Source: Undaria pinnatifida
Lineage: Eukaryota > Sar > Phaeophyceae > Laminariales > Alariaceae
DNA: 64,000 bases
Direction of reading: 5' to 3'
NCBI GenBank assembly: GCA_012845835.1
Contig: JABAKD010000028.1
Location: 13,610,648 to 13,674,647 of the forward strand
Shown here: positions 1-14,600 of the stretch, in pieces
Layout: each line of letters begins with the position of its first letter
Numbering within the stretch: position 1 is the first letter of the stretch
Program-made: the position numbers and the translations under genes
Notes under the pieces: generated by a model
Told to the model about the DNA's origin: nothing
Databases searched by the model: none
What the model saw: the letters and a program-made list of their open reading frames with translations, nothing else

Positions 1-59
1 TGCTTCCTCTATCGTAGCTCGCGTCTCCACCCTACTAAAAAAAATAATCCGCCAGAATT

Positions 60-548
60 AGAAGCACTACCCGACAGATGATATCATCTATTTTCCTTCC
101 CATAGCCATCTATGCTGTAGCTCCAGTGAATTTATGCGGTATTCACACGTTCAAGCAACCCCCTCCCCCTTTTCCGCCGCCCCCTCCATCACCTACTGGC
201 ATTACGAGTGCAGTAAGCTCTTCATTTAATGCGACCCGTCCCACCTATACCCTCCCCCCTCCCTCCCTCCCTTCACCAGGCATACGACTGCAGGATATAC
301 AAACTAAACTGATGCATTCCACAGTCGTCGAATTTTGTCACCCGCAAAAACGGGGTTTAGAATTTCCGCGCACAAATTGAATAACATTATCCTGTTGACC
401 CTGGTCTAAGTTACACTGTAGTTTTAAGGGGAATCGCCGATCTACACCTTTAATGAGGACATACCCAGTAATGCTTGCGATCGGAGTATCACCCACAACT
501 TGCAAATATGTGTTCCGACGACATCTTCGATCTCTCAGCGGGAGTGCG
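60..548 (-). repeat. Family A repeat copy
   Basis: Diverged copy in reverse orientation relative to the 57.4-kb copy. It keeps CCTGTTGACCCTGG, GTTACACTGTAG, GGGGAATCGCCGA, TTAATGAGGACA and GATCGGAGTATCAC in order. It includes the C-rich tract at 160-270. Confidence 0.7.
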
Positions 549-2072
549 GTTTTACTTACGTATACTCTTATCTACGAGCGAAATCGATTTGGTTGATACG
601 TCTGGTGCATTGAAAGACGACGTGTGGACGTGCAACGCCGCAACGAAGGGAGTATGACGGACCTTCCGCTGAGTCGCGGAATGAGACGAGTTTCAAGACA
701 CGCCTAAGAACGTTGGTCCTACTATACATGGCACAATTTGTTCTGCATTTTTCTACAAACCAAATCGTAGATTACGAGATTTCCCAAATGACGGCTAGAC
801 ACTTAGAGGCGGAGGCTACGCCGCGAACGCGTCGCTTTCAGGGTCCAGCGGCTGAAGTTATCGGACGCGGTAAATATAAACTGCCGTCAAAAGAGTAAAA
901 GTCCAGAAAATATAGCGCCTGAGGAATAGCCGAAACAGAAACCAAACCTTCAAGGGATTAAAAATCCCAGCTACACTGGCTTGATTCCCTTTGGGGCTTC
1001 ATTTGTCAAAAGGTTGGCCATATTTACACGAAGCACCCAACGAATTATCAGTCCAAAATACGGTACTTTACTCCCCGGTACAGAGAGCATCTCTGCATTG
1101 GTCGCACCCCACAACAAACACGACACCTCGGTTCCTTCCAAATCGCGGAGCTGATCACCATGTCATCGTAAACCGTGGGTCGCCACCGATGTGTACCTTA
1201 GTTTTGACTACAGCGCCACTCAACGAATCGATGGTCGTCCTTCCATACAGCCAAATACAAGTGCCCCACGGGCAGTCGAAACACATGAAATGCGTGAAAG
1301 GAAGCACACGCCGGTCTAGTTCAGTACTTGACTACTACAAAGCAGTGTCGCAAGCAACCTAGGACACATCACGCAGTCGTCGCCCAAGGCATGGGTCACG
1401 CCGAGGGCCCGGCTTGAGAGGACTATACAGCGTGCACATCAATGCCTACGGAATTAAGTGCGTAGGTGACATATCTCCTGCAGTACGAGGCGCAGATTGC
1501 AGCTGTACACATCCGATGTCCCCCACGCATCTCAGGGTATTTTCGCACCAACCTGAAGAGCATACTTCATCCGCACGCTTGCTCGCCCCACACCTTCGGC
1601 GGAGTCGAATATTAAAGATGGGGTGCAACGGTCGTAGCATCGACGACTGTCACCTGGATACACAATATGCGTAATCAATACACCGCCAATAGAATGCAAC
1701 AATCGTACCACTTTCGGCTGGAACGTCACCAACAATGCCTTGCCTCACTGAGATACGCGCATCTGTGCCTAGGTTCGGCCAATGTCGTGTATCCCCGCTG
1801 TCACGGTTTGCTTTGACAAAAGCAGTGAAAGTACAGTAACATCAAAAAGGTATTTGTTTCGCCAAACATACACAACCGATTCAAAATGTTTACGGCGGGA
1901 CTCGGAATGTTGCTTTGCTGACGGGACTGGTGTAAGGAGAATGTGCTGCGCCTACGGCTACAACCAATCCCTCCGAGAGCACTCTATCACTCAAATACAA
2001 ACGGAACCACCGTATCGTGTGCTCGATTTGAGAAAAGAACAAGATGTGCCTGTACTGAAATTTCTTCACATC
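549..2072. other. No supported gene
   Basis: Frames of 60-126 codons occur on both strands, but without splice context, domains or consistent composition. It would be 3' flank of the BAH gene. Confidence 0.5.
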
Positions 2073-2654
2073 CTAGCTCCACGTGCCCCCCCCTCCACCA
2101 CTCCACGCCGGTCCTCTGCTACCTCTTCCGGTCATACTGCCAGCACCTGCCGCCGCCGATGAACCTGTTTCGGTGTGCCACTCTCCCGGGGGTTGTTGTG
2201 ACCAAGATGTTCGAACCCTTGTTTCATCGCTGCGACTCGTGTCAGGCCGAATCTCCGAACTCCCCGGCGGGTTTACGCTTATGGCCGAACGTCGCGGCCC
2301 AGTAGCAAGATGGTGAGGTGGAGGCTCGGCTCTGGTGCCCACCACATTGTCGCTCCTACTGTGTCCAACGCCACTTACTCGCCACCTGCCTGATCCATTG
2401 TGGTCATAAGGATGAATAGATCGACGGATCTCCACGCGACCACTAGCTGGCGTAGGCGCTCGAGCGTATGGATGCGACAGGGTGTTCATTAGAACGCCCC
2501 CCTCGCTACTGTCGTGAACAGGACGCGATGAAGAGGCCCCCCTGTGTTGCACCTTGAAGGTGCGAGGCGGTGGTATGTCGGGCAGAGGCAAATCGCGGGG
2601 GCTGGCGTTGATGGCACCTGCGTCTAGCGAACGTCGCACACTATACGGTGTGGA
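2073..2654 (-). CDS. Exon 10 (probable last exon): Ser/Gly/Pro-rich C-terminus
   Basis: Open for 193 codons to a TAG. A phase-0 acceptor with a good pyrimidine tract (actccactctcgcccgcag) fits exon 9. The open frame itself extends back to 2738, so another acceptor (gtgttcag at about 2715) with an unseen small exon is possible. The composition is disordered, ending in a Gly run before TWS. No poly(A) signal was identified with confidence. Confidence 0.5.
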   Translation of the reverse strand, partial: STPYSVRRSLDAGAINASPRDLPLPDIPPPRTFKVQHRGASSSRPVHDSSEGGVLMNTLSHPYARAPTPASGRVEIRRSIHPYDHNGSGRWRVSGVGHSRSDNVVGTRAEPPPHHLATGPRRSAISVNPPGSSEIRPDTSRSDETRVRTSWSQQPPGEWHTETGSSAAAGAGSMTGRGSRGPAWSGGGGGTWS

Positions 2655-5600
2655 CTGCGGGCGAGAGTGGAGTGCTCGTTTCCCCGGGTAGAGGGGAACC
2701 TCAGGAGGTTGGTCGATGCGGTCGAACATCCTGAACACGTGGCCAAAACCGATTAGGGATACGGCGCCTTACGGCGTTAGTGGGTGAGTACAAGCAGATA
2801 TAGCATTTCGAAGTGGTTTTGACTGCGATTAGTTGACAATGAAGCGTTTGTCGCGACAACGGTCGCGAGCTCTACATTAAACTTCCGCGAGCTGAATCAA
2901 CAGGGCAACAGAGTAGGAACTACTTGACGCATGAAAGAGGGTCCTCACTTCAGGAAGGCCGCGAAAATTTGTTCTTGCTCTTGGAGACAGCTCTCCGCCC
3001 TCTCTAGTAGCTGATGACATTCGCATCGGGCAGCGCGCGACAGGGGGGGGGGGGGGGGGGGGGGGCTCAATTTGTGCATGGCCGTAGTTGTATGACCATA
3101 GACCTCGTATCCCTACTATGCCGGACGGATCACGTCGGGTGTTCACCATCTAGGCGAAGGAGGGGTGTGGGGGGCTAATGGAATAAGTATTCGAAATATG
3201 GAATATTTAGTAATCGTCCAGATATATCAGAAGCAAGCGTCGGCTGTTTGAATTCGATATCTGTTGAAATGTTCGTGATGGCACAGTGCCACTGCATTGT
3301 TACGGAACGCAGACAATAATAATGTCAATCCAATTAAGGCAAAAACATCAATATCGTCCCTTTTACGAAGTGCGCATGCCATATTACTTCGCAGAAACAA
3401 GGTTCAAACATCGGAACAGTCGGGTATTCACCTGGTCTCTAGACATGGGCTTCCTGACGTGTGTAAGAATGAGGCCTTTCATGTACTCGAGTTGATCCTG
3501 CAGGTGCAGGCGACCATTTCAAACGAAAGGGGACGTGAAAATCAAGTGTTAGAGACGGCCGCCCCTTTCGCTGAACCAGCCGCTCGCCCGGTAAACCATC
3601 GTGGTCGTAACGAATGGTCAGTGCATCAAACCTGGTCGTGACAAGTTGGCAGTGCATTAAAAGCACGAAGTATACACATGGTGCCAACGTGTTCACATGA
3701 GGTCGGGCTGTAGTCGAAAGCATCGTCAGTAGAGAACGACAAACAAGCTGTTCGATGCATTAGTGGAGTATAATACAGAAATATACGTAAGATTTAGCAG
3801 CAGCACAACATATACCCACTGTTTAGAAAATCTACATACCTGGTCCATGTAAGCTTGCCCACGCTCTAGTAGTCTCCAGCAAGGGGCCATGGATCCAAAC
3901 ATATCGTCTCTCGATATCGGTTCTGATCCAAAGTTGGCGTCTCCTTGGCTGCAGTTCTCCACGCGGTTAACTCTGATATGAGGAGTATCGCCACCATTGA
4001 CTTGACCACCTCGAGGTCGGTCATCGACCCGCCGCGGGTGCGCATTATGCCGGGTCGAAGGAGGCATCGGTGGCCGCTCCCACCTCTGCTCTCGGTGGGC
4101 GTTCGGTAAACCGGGCGCCTCACTGTAAGAATTATATCGTGCGTCGTAACCTCCTGTCCTTTGTACTTCGATGATGCCGCCATGTCGGGGTGGAGTATGT
4201 GGCGGCATGGGCAGTATTCCGCTTTCTCGAGGCTCCGGCGCTAAAAATGATGGAAACGCAACCAAACGAACGTTGTTGTGGTCACGCTACACTTGCGTAC
4301 CTTCGGCATAGTTTAAGTTCACGGTTCTGCTCAATTACACCGGCTATTGACGGCCACGGAAACACATGTTAATGTGTCACGATTCAACGGCACCCCACTG
4401 GACCGCATCAAAATAAATACGGTGTGATTGTCTTGGTCAGCGAGGCTTTCCAGCCAACGCAAAATTATTGGGCTCACCTATTGCTGGTACTGCCTGTCGA
4501 CGCATCTGCCTTGCCACCCAGGAAAGTCCTTCTTGTCCCATCGAGTTGATGTGCCGGGCAGCGACGTCCATGTCCGATGGTCGCGTAGGCTCTCCACCAC
4601 CGGACGCCGGTCGCCCCAAATCATCATTGGTGCCCCCCGCGTCGGCGTCGTCGCTGTCTTCCACCTGTACAGCAGGCACATGGTGAGTCCATGAATATAC
4701 CGATGTGTCATTAGCCACGATGGTGATGCCCGTCGACCGGGTGTGTCTAAAAACTGAACACTGAATACCAGTTTGCGTAGTTTGATCTGTGGAATCTCTG
4801 GGATATTGAATGGTTGCAATCACCGAACACTTAACGCAGCCGAAGGCTATACGTTCCTCGCACTATATTGGCTCACCCACGAGATCGTGCAAATCATGTC
4901 CAAATCAATACCAGCAAAGAACAGCAAGCGCTAAATGTTTCGAAGTATCCTCGGTCATATTCAAGTCTATGTTTATATCTCCAAAACCAGCGTACTGATG
5001 TGCTGGGAGAACAATGTGCCCAACAAGAGCTGTAGGATGTGCCTTAGCATTTACATTGGCAACGGCGTATGATGCCGCGCGAGAGGCCGGCTAAAGTACA
5101 AGAAGGCGGCGACACTCGCAAACAAGGTATAGTCAGTCCCCCAGAGCACCTTGTCAGGTTTTGTCTGGTGTTTTACGTTTCAAGTAGCGGGGAACGGATA
5201 CATCCAAACCATCAGGGGACGCGGTCAGCATAGCGAAGGTCGAGCATGAAACACGGATGCCTTTACAACTTGCTACGCTATACGATAAAATGTCAGGCCT
5301 CCATATTGAAACTTTGGACTCGTGGCCCGACTCTTCCGTTCTTCTTCGCGTCTTGGTTGTTTCTCGCCGTCCAACCGACGGCCACATGCCAGCTTTCCAT
5401 GTTCAACGTAGCGGACCCTGACGTTCTTTTAGAGGCAGTGTCCCTTGTTTTCTTTCCTGTCTCTCGGCCAATGGCCCGACTGCCCACCGTTTCGGCAACA
5501 CGCGTCAGGCCCTAACTTCGTCTGGCCTGCACGGTGTCATACGTATTCCGTTCTTCCCTTCTGACATGGTTTCCGCGTCTACGCCTTCCTCTTGTTTCCC

Positions 5601-8600
5601 TTCACATCTTTGGGCTCAGTGGCCTCAGCCTTCGTGTTCTTGTAGGTCGATTACTGCTGGTCTACCGTAGGTACATACCTTTTCCCGAGCTTTCACGATT
5701 GTGAGCTCCATGATAGGGTTGTGAATGTTGCAATGAGGTATTTTTGCGTATCATTACGAGGTGTAGGGGAATCTATAGTCTCATTTTCGTTTTTTTCGAG
5801 TAGCCGCATCTTCGATACCTTCTTCTTCTGGATGTTTCGTTGACAACCTTTCATTGCCATGCGATCTGCATCTACGATTATTCAGGGAGGCCTAATGTAA
5901 TGGAGTGCGAAGAAGGATCGTTTTTAGATTCGACGTGAAACCATGTCATGGTTGGGGTGAAACCACCTTATAGTAGATGTCACGCTCACATGAAGGCCAT
6001 CATAGATCGGCGACATTGTAGGTGAAGATGAAGCAAGAAGCCCCTCATAGCACTACCCTTCCTTGCCTTGCCCTGTTTCTGTCTGCCATTTGAAGCGTTC
6101 TAGCTAGGGAAATGAAGTATATGATCTGAGCCTAATTAAGTATATGATCTGAGCCTTGCCAGCGAGCCATGAGAGACGAATAATAGCACCGGCGTCAATG
6201 AGGCGCACGCTTCCCAACCATGACCAACCACGCATCCTCCACTCGAAGTACCACAACATCAAACGGCAACTCTACTCGTTGTTCTCCGCCACTTGCCTGA
6301 CCGTCGGTTACTATATCGCTTCATGTTTACCTTTATAGTGTTACAGTCGTGGGTATTCGAGCGTAGACTGCAGCTCTTTAGTAATATTTTTAATTCGTAG
6401 TCACGCCCTGAGTGCACTAAGAAACATAATCTAGACGCTGAGAAACACAACATGCGGAGAAGCTCGGTTTGTTACTTCCCGTCGGTATGTTTATATTCAA
6501 GTTGTTACTAACTTGCTACTATAAGGGTAACGTTGAAGGGCATATTGCAAGGAACTTTACTACAGGACAGACTGGTGATGAGTACACCAACCCGTACGAG
6601 GGCATCTGCCCGTAGCATGGGCATTGCGCCGTATTGATCAGACGGCGGTCAGCCCTACGTTGTATCACTCCTAACATTTTCTTGCTTCTGCTTACATCTC
6701 CTGCCACTCTCCTACACCCCTTTTCCATCTTTTGGCGACGTGAGTGCCACTTTTAAACTATTTTCTTCCTTGTTCACATGTGATCTTAACACACACTTCG
6801 ATGACACCTCTGCAGCTCTAAGCACTTAGACAGCCTCGAAACGTCTCAGTGTTTCTCTCCACGGTTTAAAGTTGTTTTGTTACCAAGGCAACCACACCAA
6901 AAAAGCTCGCAACGCGAACAACCATGCCTGTGAAGGCTCACCTCGACTACCTCAGCGTCCGGAGGAACGGGAGGAAGGGTTCTCGAGGCTTCTCTCTCTC
7001 TCATTGCGCACCTCCGCTGCTGGGCAAAGTAGTCGCTGGCAACGCCACCGCCCGCACTTTGTTTACTTCGCTTATTCGAATCTCGAGTCGTTCCACGCTC
7101 GGAATTGGAAGTGCGGTTGTCGCCATCAACCATAGATTTGCTTGTTGCGTGTTCAGACACAGCCAGGGAGTGGGGGGTGGGCATGGCCTCCGTTACGGGC
7201 GAAACCGTGTATTTGCCGGGGGGAGAAGGAGGCCGCTCTGTCGACCTATTGCTTTTGGGTACGCTGTCGACAATGGTGCCGTCTTTAGGTTCGGGTTTCT
7301 TCACAACTGGTTGGGCTGGTTTCGGGGCAGAGAGCCGAACAACTCGAGGTTTGGGTTTTGACGCTGCCTTGGTCGCATCAGCGGGAGTGTTTGCAGGGCT
7401 GACTCGGTGCGTTGCAGGCGAAACCGGCTTGGCAACCGTCTTGAGGTTTCTTTGTTGGGCGTTGCGTCGAGTCAATCCCTCGTCGCCGTGTAGGACTGCA
7501 TCGACCTCATGGACCGTGGAGATTTCTTCTTCCTTCCGAGCTTTTGCTGCCTGTGACCACAAGGGGAGGCGGCAAAAACAACACCTGTCAACGGAATATA
7601 GAGATGCGTGCACCTAGACCACAGATTGATATGTCCATTCCCGGCGAAGCCAATATTCCGACTTGCCCCTACTAGCGGCCGTCATCTAGGATGTGGCCCA
7701 ATCAAAATTAACACAAAAACAAAACGAGACACTCGGACTTACCTCCAGCCCGTAAACAACGTCCGTGAGAGGCTCGGCAGCCGCGAGATACCTGTAGTAG
7801 AAGGACAACACCTGCGTTGTAGGTAATAGGCCAACGTTGCTAGGTTAACCATCGCGAAAATAAGCAGACTTGAGGAAAAAAACGCCAAAGGCAAAAAAAA
7901 AATCCCCAGGCTGCGGAGGACCATAACAACTATGGCCAACTGGCCTGGCCAAAATGAAAGGGAAACAAAACGTTGTGATACGCGATACAAGAGTTTATCG
8001 CGCCGACTGAACAACACACAGAGGTGACTTGGACCTCTAAAATTGACAGATGATAGTTTTGAACCATTTCGTCACACACACGACCCCCTTCGTCAAAACG
8101 GCAACCGGCTCGGGTGGCGGTCGTACAAAAAACATTTTTAGTTTAGATAATATTAACCTTCTGTTTATGCTATCGTTTAGCAAATCAGGGATCGAAACGT
8201 GTGCCAACATACGTGGCGACACAACACACGCCCACGACGGCGTTTGAGATATTTTCTTTCGTTGTTTACGGCCTCAACATGTACCGGGTGCGACACTACA
8301 TCGGCCAGGTTATAGCGGAAACGTCCGTTGTCCGTGCTTGCAGGTTAGTTCGATTCAGTACAATGCTTCACGTCACACGGCCTACCGCGGGTTCTACGAC
8401 TACGGCACTCAAAATACCTGAGCGGGAGTCTTGCCAGGAACCTGCTCGCTGACATCAGCTAGGTCGATGAAGTCTTCGCGGTCCATGTCCATTCCCGGTC
8501 GAGCCCAGCCATGCAACCGCCTGTTTGGGTCGTAGTCGTCTGCGAGAGCCTTCTCAAGGGTTCTCACCTACAACATCGCGGAGGGCCGGAATATCAAAGA

Positions 8601-11600
8601 TAACAACGACGCTTCGGAGTAAAATGGGCGCTCTAGCTTCCTTTATTCAATAAAATCAGATTAATCTAAAACAGTCAGGGTTGCAACCCATGCTCGACTC
8701 CTTCGATGACTTTTCCTCGGGTTTGTATGGTACAATGCACCTGGCTGGGCAGCGATCTAAGGGCGTCGCGAGAAACAATGTTAACGTCATATGCTCGGAT
8801 TTTCAGCTGTCATAAGTCATGGTCCTTGTACGGACAAACGAAAAACTATGGCAGGCACGGTCGATCGTCGCTTCCTGTGACATAGCAACCTGGACTTGTC
8901 GGCATGTACAACCAAACGTGGATATTTTCGTAGACAGCCATCAGGTACATAGTCTATAGGTACAGCAGTGCTAGGAATGTAGTTTTCGGCATCACTGCTG
9001 CCTCAGATGTGCTGGCCTCCACCAAGTCATCATGGCCATTAAGTCCAAGTACGGAGCAGTAAGCGTACATGTTTGTCGCACCGAGCTATCCCCCGAGAAC
9101 ACCACCAAGATATGCAGGCCACAATCAGCGCGGGACCGCCACGAAGGCCGGCCAAAACATTTGGCCAGCCATCCCCCGAGAGCACCACCAAGATATGTAG
9201 GCCACAATCAGCGCGGGACCGCCACGAAGGCCGGCCAAAACATTTGGCCAGCCAAAACACAGCAGCAGTACGAGTGCTCGTTGTTCTGTTCGAGTACCAT
9301 ACCTCGAAGTATGACACGAGCAAATAACACATCCGTGCAGATAATGCATCTTCCAACATGCGTGAACAAAATTGCTTCCCACCTCACATATCGAATACAA
9401 AATACGTAGACTATATACTACAGAGTTCCACGTCAGGTCGGGGCTAATTCGATATCCCCAAGGCGTCGCGATTCGGAAAGGAGATACGCACGCGTTCCAA
9501 TGATATGTACAGGTTTGAGCTACAGTACTAATTTTGATACTGTTGCTTGTTTTTTATACCTGTTATGAGGTCCGATGATACATGTTCCAGTTTGCGTTGG
9601 GCGTGTTGGGGTGGATGAGGTTTGATACCCTGCTGCTGCGCACCAGCCACATGAACATGCACATGCCATTGGAACGTGTCCCTCTTTTGGACCTGCGACC
9701 CCCCTAGGGGACCAAATCAACCCCGTCCCGAAGGAACCTCGTATGATATATGATATGTACTGCGTGATAGCCGATTGGTCGTTTACTAATAGCTCCATAA
9801 CATAAGCCCTTTGTCGTTGGGGAGGAGTCGGTCCAAATTCTTAATAACAGTAACAATGGCTCAATAACGAGAAAACACATACGCACGAAGGCAGGCCGCC
9901 CTACCTGTTCTAGCGTCCAAGGTTCAATGCTCTCAGGCGATCCCGGGTCGTCCTTGAGCATTTGCAGGGCCGGCTCGAAGTTGTCCAGAACACACCTCGC
10001 CTTCACTAATGCAGAAAGAGCCTGCTCCTCACTCTGTTGAATTCGACGTAGATCAAACGGAAGTCGTTACTTGAAGGCTTGGTCTTGCTGCCGTCATTTT
10101 GTGGGTCGGAAACGCTTACACAGCAGTAAGGTAGGGCATAAGAAGCGGTTTCTTTAAATATCAAGGCGGCTCCGCAAGAAGCACGTGGAATCACATCCGT
10201 ACCTTCGTTTGACTCTCTTACCAAAGCAAAAGTAGAAGTATACGCAGGAAATGTTTGGGTTGGAAAATTACAGACACTCTTCCTGACGAACAATGTGGAA
10301 GGGAAACGACTTCATCCATGGCCGAGCGCCAAATGCTGTCAATGCTCCACGTACACAGCAGTATTGTTGAGTAAAATTGACAGTCGGAAATGCGAAACGA
10401 CAAGGGCTAAAGCACGCTTAGAGCGCAGCATCTGCGGTGCATGCAGATAATTGAGGACGCAGTAGCTAACCTGAACTCTTTGGATGGCAGACTTTGGAAT
10501 GTCGGTTTTTGCCATTTCCGAACACGCAACTCTGACCAGCCCACACGTCTCACGCCCAGAAGATATCGCCCACACCGCAAAGCTGCTCGCAATGCCCGTG
10601 TTCTCTTCTTTGTCGACGCCACTGTTGTTTTTGCCACCGAAACGAACGTGAACTGCAACGCCAGGACTGGCCTGCTTGGCCTCGACAACCCCCTTGGCTG
10701 CGTGAAGGTAACCAGCCAACATGCCGCGAGATTGGGAGTCCCAGTCTTGGATGCTTCGCCAAACCTAAAGACAATTGCGAGGTACCGACAAGCATACGCC
10801 GGGGTTATTTTGGAACAGTATCGACATAATATAGATTCGCTCAAAAATTCACAGTTTATCGATGAAGGGTCTTATGAAAGTAACTACGTATTTGATCGAC
10901 TTATCCTGTGGCAACAAATGTTGTCCAGTGTACTTAATCCTCGGGAACGGGAATTGGGTGGGTGGTATCGAGATGGTATCGAGATGATAATTTAATAAAA
11001 CAGGACGGAACACATTGAATGGTGAATTGTAAGACTGTTTTTGACGGTAGTTCTAGTGGGCACACCCGACATGATCATGATCGTTTCCATACATGGACTG
11101 TCAAGAAGTTTTCTATGGTGTCGGCCTTAGTAAGGGATGCTCGAGCCTCGCAGTTCTCAGCGAAGCTTTTTCGAACAAACGCGTTCTCCGACGGTCGGCT
11201 TTGAGCCCCTCTCACTTCCTTACCCGTTTCGTACCTCGACAAGAGCACGTACGGCGGATAAGAGAGACAAGCAAGAAAAAAATCTTTGGACACTCTCAAA
11301 CGTTCATCTGAATCTTGAGGAGCAGGAGATGTACAAGGACACATGGAATAACTTTTCAACATTGGCATCTTGTTTGTCCCGAAACAAAGCATGATTATCG
11401 TGAAAAATATCCCATAAAACTTTCATTGAAAATTGTTACGTGCATGGCCGGCACATACACGCATGATTTACGAATGATGCGCATACGAGAAGGCACTAGA
11501 ACAAAGCTACACGCAGCTACTATACGCGGCTGCACCCCGAACACAAGCACGTACGGGTACGGGTTCATACGAGCATTGAGCGGGGTTGCTGCAATTGTTG

Positions 11601-14600
11601 ACGAGAAAAAACGATACAGCGAGCCATTCTGCGTTTGATATTGCTATGATACTGATACCTCATCACGAAGGACAGCTCAGATTCGTACAGGGGTAACATG
11701 CACGTCGTTCAGCCGCGCATCGTCGGTACAATGTTCCGGCAGTGATCTCACTCGATGTCGATGATAGCGAAGGAACTTGGCCGTTGCCTGTCTACGTGCC
11801 AACGCCAACCTACAAAATGTCTACTGTAGTTGTGCTGGATGCGCTTTAAGAGTATTGTACGTACACACGAAAAACGAGAGTGATGTGTGCGACAGCAACA
11901 AGCGTTATACTAGTATTCGACGAGCTGAATGACGAGGGCGTCGACCGTATTTCGCGCCTGGAACACCTGCAGCGCGTCTCTCGGCGGTCAGACTGGAGAC
12001 AGTAGTCGGTCTGCAAGGTTCGTATGTAGAGACTATCATGGGGTATCCGAAGTTCGCTCGATGCTCTCCTCTACGCTGTTACGTAGAGGACATGCAGCAA
12101 ATAAGACCCACTACCCCACCCTCCCCCCTCTCCCCCCCTCCATTCCACCAAAAACAAAATCTACCAGAGTTATGAACACCATCATGTATCGGACAGGTGA
12201 TATCGTCTTTTTACATTTCGAGCCATCCATGCAGCATTTACATTTCATTTCTATGGTCTTCAGGTTCCAATGAACGCCCCCTCCCACATCACCCCCATCA
12301 ATCGCCCCCGCCATGGTCTGTTCGCATTACGCGTGCCGTAAGCACCTATTCAAATGTATGCGACCTATCCCTCCATCAACCGCCCCCCTCCCCTCACCTA
12401 TTGATGTGTACGCAGGATATTTTATGCGCGCACCGTCTGCATGATCGTCTCCCAACCTGTGCTAACCGAAGTAACATATGCCTCTACATATGCCTAGTGG
12501 AGTAACGTGGTACTCGTATAACCTCATACGATTACCCGAAAGCCCCACTCGTATAGATAGCATCAAAACCATACCTGGTAGACATCATATCTGGCATTTT
12601 TAGTCGCAATGGTATATGTAGTCACTGTGAAATATTCGTCATGGTGATATATGGTTGCACACGTAGATTGGAATATTGTATCGTACGGACGACTGCTCGG
12701 TCCATGTATAATAACACACCACGAAGCCATAAAATATAGTATTTGCTATTTTCCACCTCCGTTCCCCGCCGTCATCGCCCCCCCCCCCTGTGACACAAAC
12801 GCACACAACCCCCCTCCTTCCTCACCACCTGCACCATCGCCAAATCTTAGCATCACGCGTATATGAAGTTCCTACCGTGTATACCTCGACTTTTATGCGA
12901 TCTAAAGCGGTTTAAAATTCCCCTTCCCCCTTCCACTCCCCCGCCTTTTGAACACTTCCCCCCCCTCCCCTCGCCGGTTGTACCATTAACAGGATATTCA
13001 TTATATAATGATGTGTTCCTCCCACAACCGTCAGATGTGTGGTTTATAGCTGCTGCACAGATTCAGTTCCCCCCCCCCCCCCCGCCCCCGCCCCCCCCGC
13101 CTCCTTAAAAAATCTCCGCCCTCCCCTCAGCGGTTGTACGACTTACAAGATAAACTTGATGAATTCATGCCTTTCCTTCCAAAGCTATCAGGTTTTGTCC
13201 CCTTCAGAAACAGGGGTTATAGTTTCGGCGAACAGATTGATTAACATCACCCTGTTGAACCTCGTACAAGTTACATTAATGTTCGAAAGGGAGTCGCCGA
13301 CCTATATCCTTAATGAGTATCATACACCCAGCTTGCTAGTATTAGTTTCGACGAAATCCTCAATCTCGCAGCTGGGGTGTATTTTTATTGTTATAATATA
13401 TATACAAAGAAGGCTCCGCATGGGTAGGGCAGGGCAGCACTTCGACCTGTTCGATATACTCTTCGATTGAGAGTTGAAACCGTTACCACACAACACATAA
13501 TCTGGGCTCTTGTAGAGATGTAAAGTAATGCCAAGAGATCGATATTGGCTAACAGTCGACAACTTTTTTCTGCGGGTTTGCTGCGTGAATCCGATTCCGA
13601 GCTTAATCATATTTCGATCGGATAAATCCGAGCCCATACGCAGACTGACCCTCCTGTCTGGCCTCGAAGGCACGTTTCGATTGCGTTTGTTGATGTTATG
13701 ACTGAACCAAGCATTCTGGACGTAAGAGCGGTTAAATCGCCATGTCCCGGCATACTAACAGCCATATATTGCCGACATCAAATATAAGCAATGAGTGCCT
13801 GCTTCGGCTTGTCACAAAGTGAACTTGAATCGGAATACCCCGACTGTACCCTGCTGTAATTTCTTGTCGGTGTGGCGTTTCTTAAACGCTGTTCTCATGT
13901 ATCAGTTTTTTTTTTCCATCCCATTTATTGTCCTTGCACTACTCTCGCCCTCCCTCCCAGCAGTAAAACTCAGATCCCGGGTCACATAGGGGGCCGTCCT
14001 GCCTCCTCCCCACTACGGTACGTGCCCCTATTTTATCCCGAGAATCCCGCATTTTCTTCCCTCATAGATTGGCGCTGAAGTGTACCTACCCACGACTAGG
14101 CGTTCTCAGCAGTTGTTAGTTGATCCTTTTTCTGACATTTCTGCAAATATAAAAGTCTCTCTCACAACGGTGGGAATCGAACTCAAGGACCAGCGCTAGT
14201 AGTATTCAGGAGTAACCACTAGACTACCGGGGCTACCCGCGTCTGTAGTACTCACTAGAGATGATCAATCAGCAATCAGCAGCAAGGAGCACGTCACGTA
14301 GGAAACTACACAATTATTTCATGAAACTTTTCTAACTACGTCAGATGTGAGTTAGACGAAGTTAGCGTCGAAACTCATATTTTGCTAGCTGCGTACCATA
14401 ATATCGATCGCCCGTCTGTATTCGTCAGTTACGTACCAATACGACCGCTTCAGCAACGGAGACCTAGGAGCCGGAGCAACAACAACCAAGCACGCCTTTC
14501 TCACCGCTTATACTTCTCCCAAGAGTCTTCTCGGGGAAAAGAACCACCCGCTGGTGCGATACCGGGACGAATTCATGCCACTGGTTTCTTCTGTGGATAC

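Noticed and set aside
991-1362. Frame containing RGADHHVIVNRG, reminiscent of a copia-type protease (DSGA.HHV)
   Set aside because: The catalytic Asp-Ser is absent and nothing else of a copia element is nearby. Too weak to annotate.
9560-9692. Exon-like segment (133 nt, good acceptor and donor, VQKRDTFQWHVHVHV...) between SANT exons 4 and 5
   Set aside because: It would split SANT helix 1 and shift the frame. Only together with a second 64-nt segment near 8920-8985 and a +5 acceptor in exon 5 is the frame kept. Direct joining of exons 4 and 5 gives a perfect SANT helix, so I left both out.
10218-10733. Minus-strand exon-like frames at 10.2-10.7 kb (FQPKHFL, AKTDIPKSAIQRVQ)
   Set aside because: Their phases do not connect to exon 4 or to each other, and three frames are open at once.
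14160-14242. Functional tRNA gene
   Set aside because: A- and B-boxes are present, but the acceptor stem does not pair and no clear anticodon arm could be drawn.
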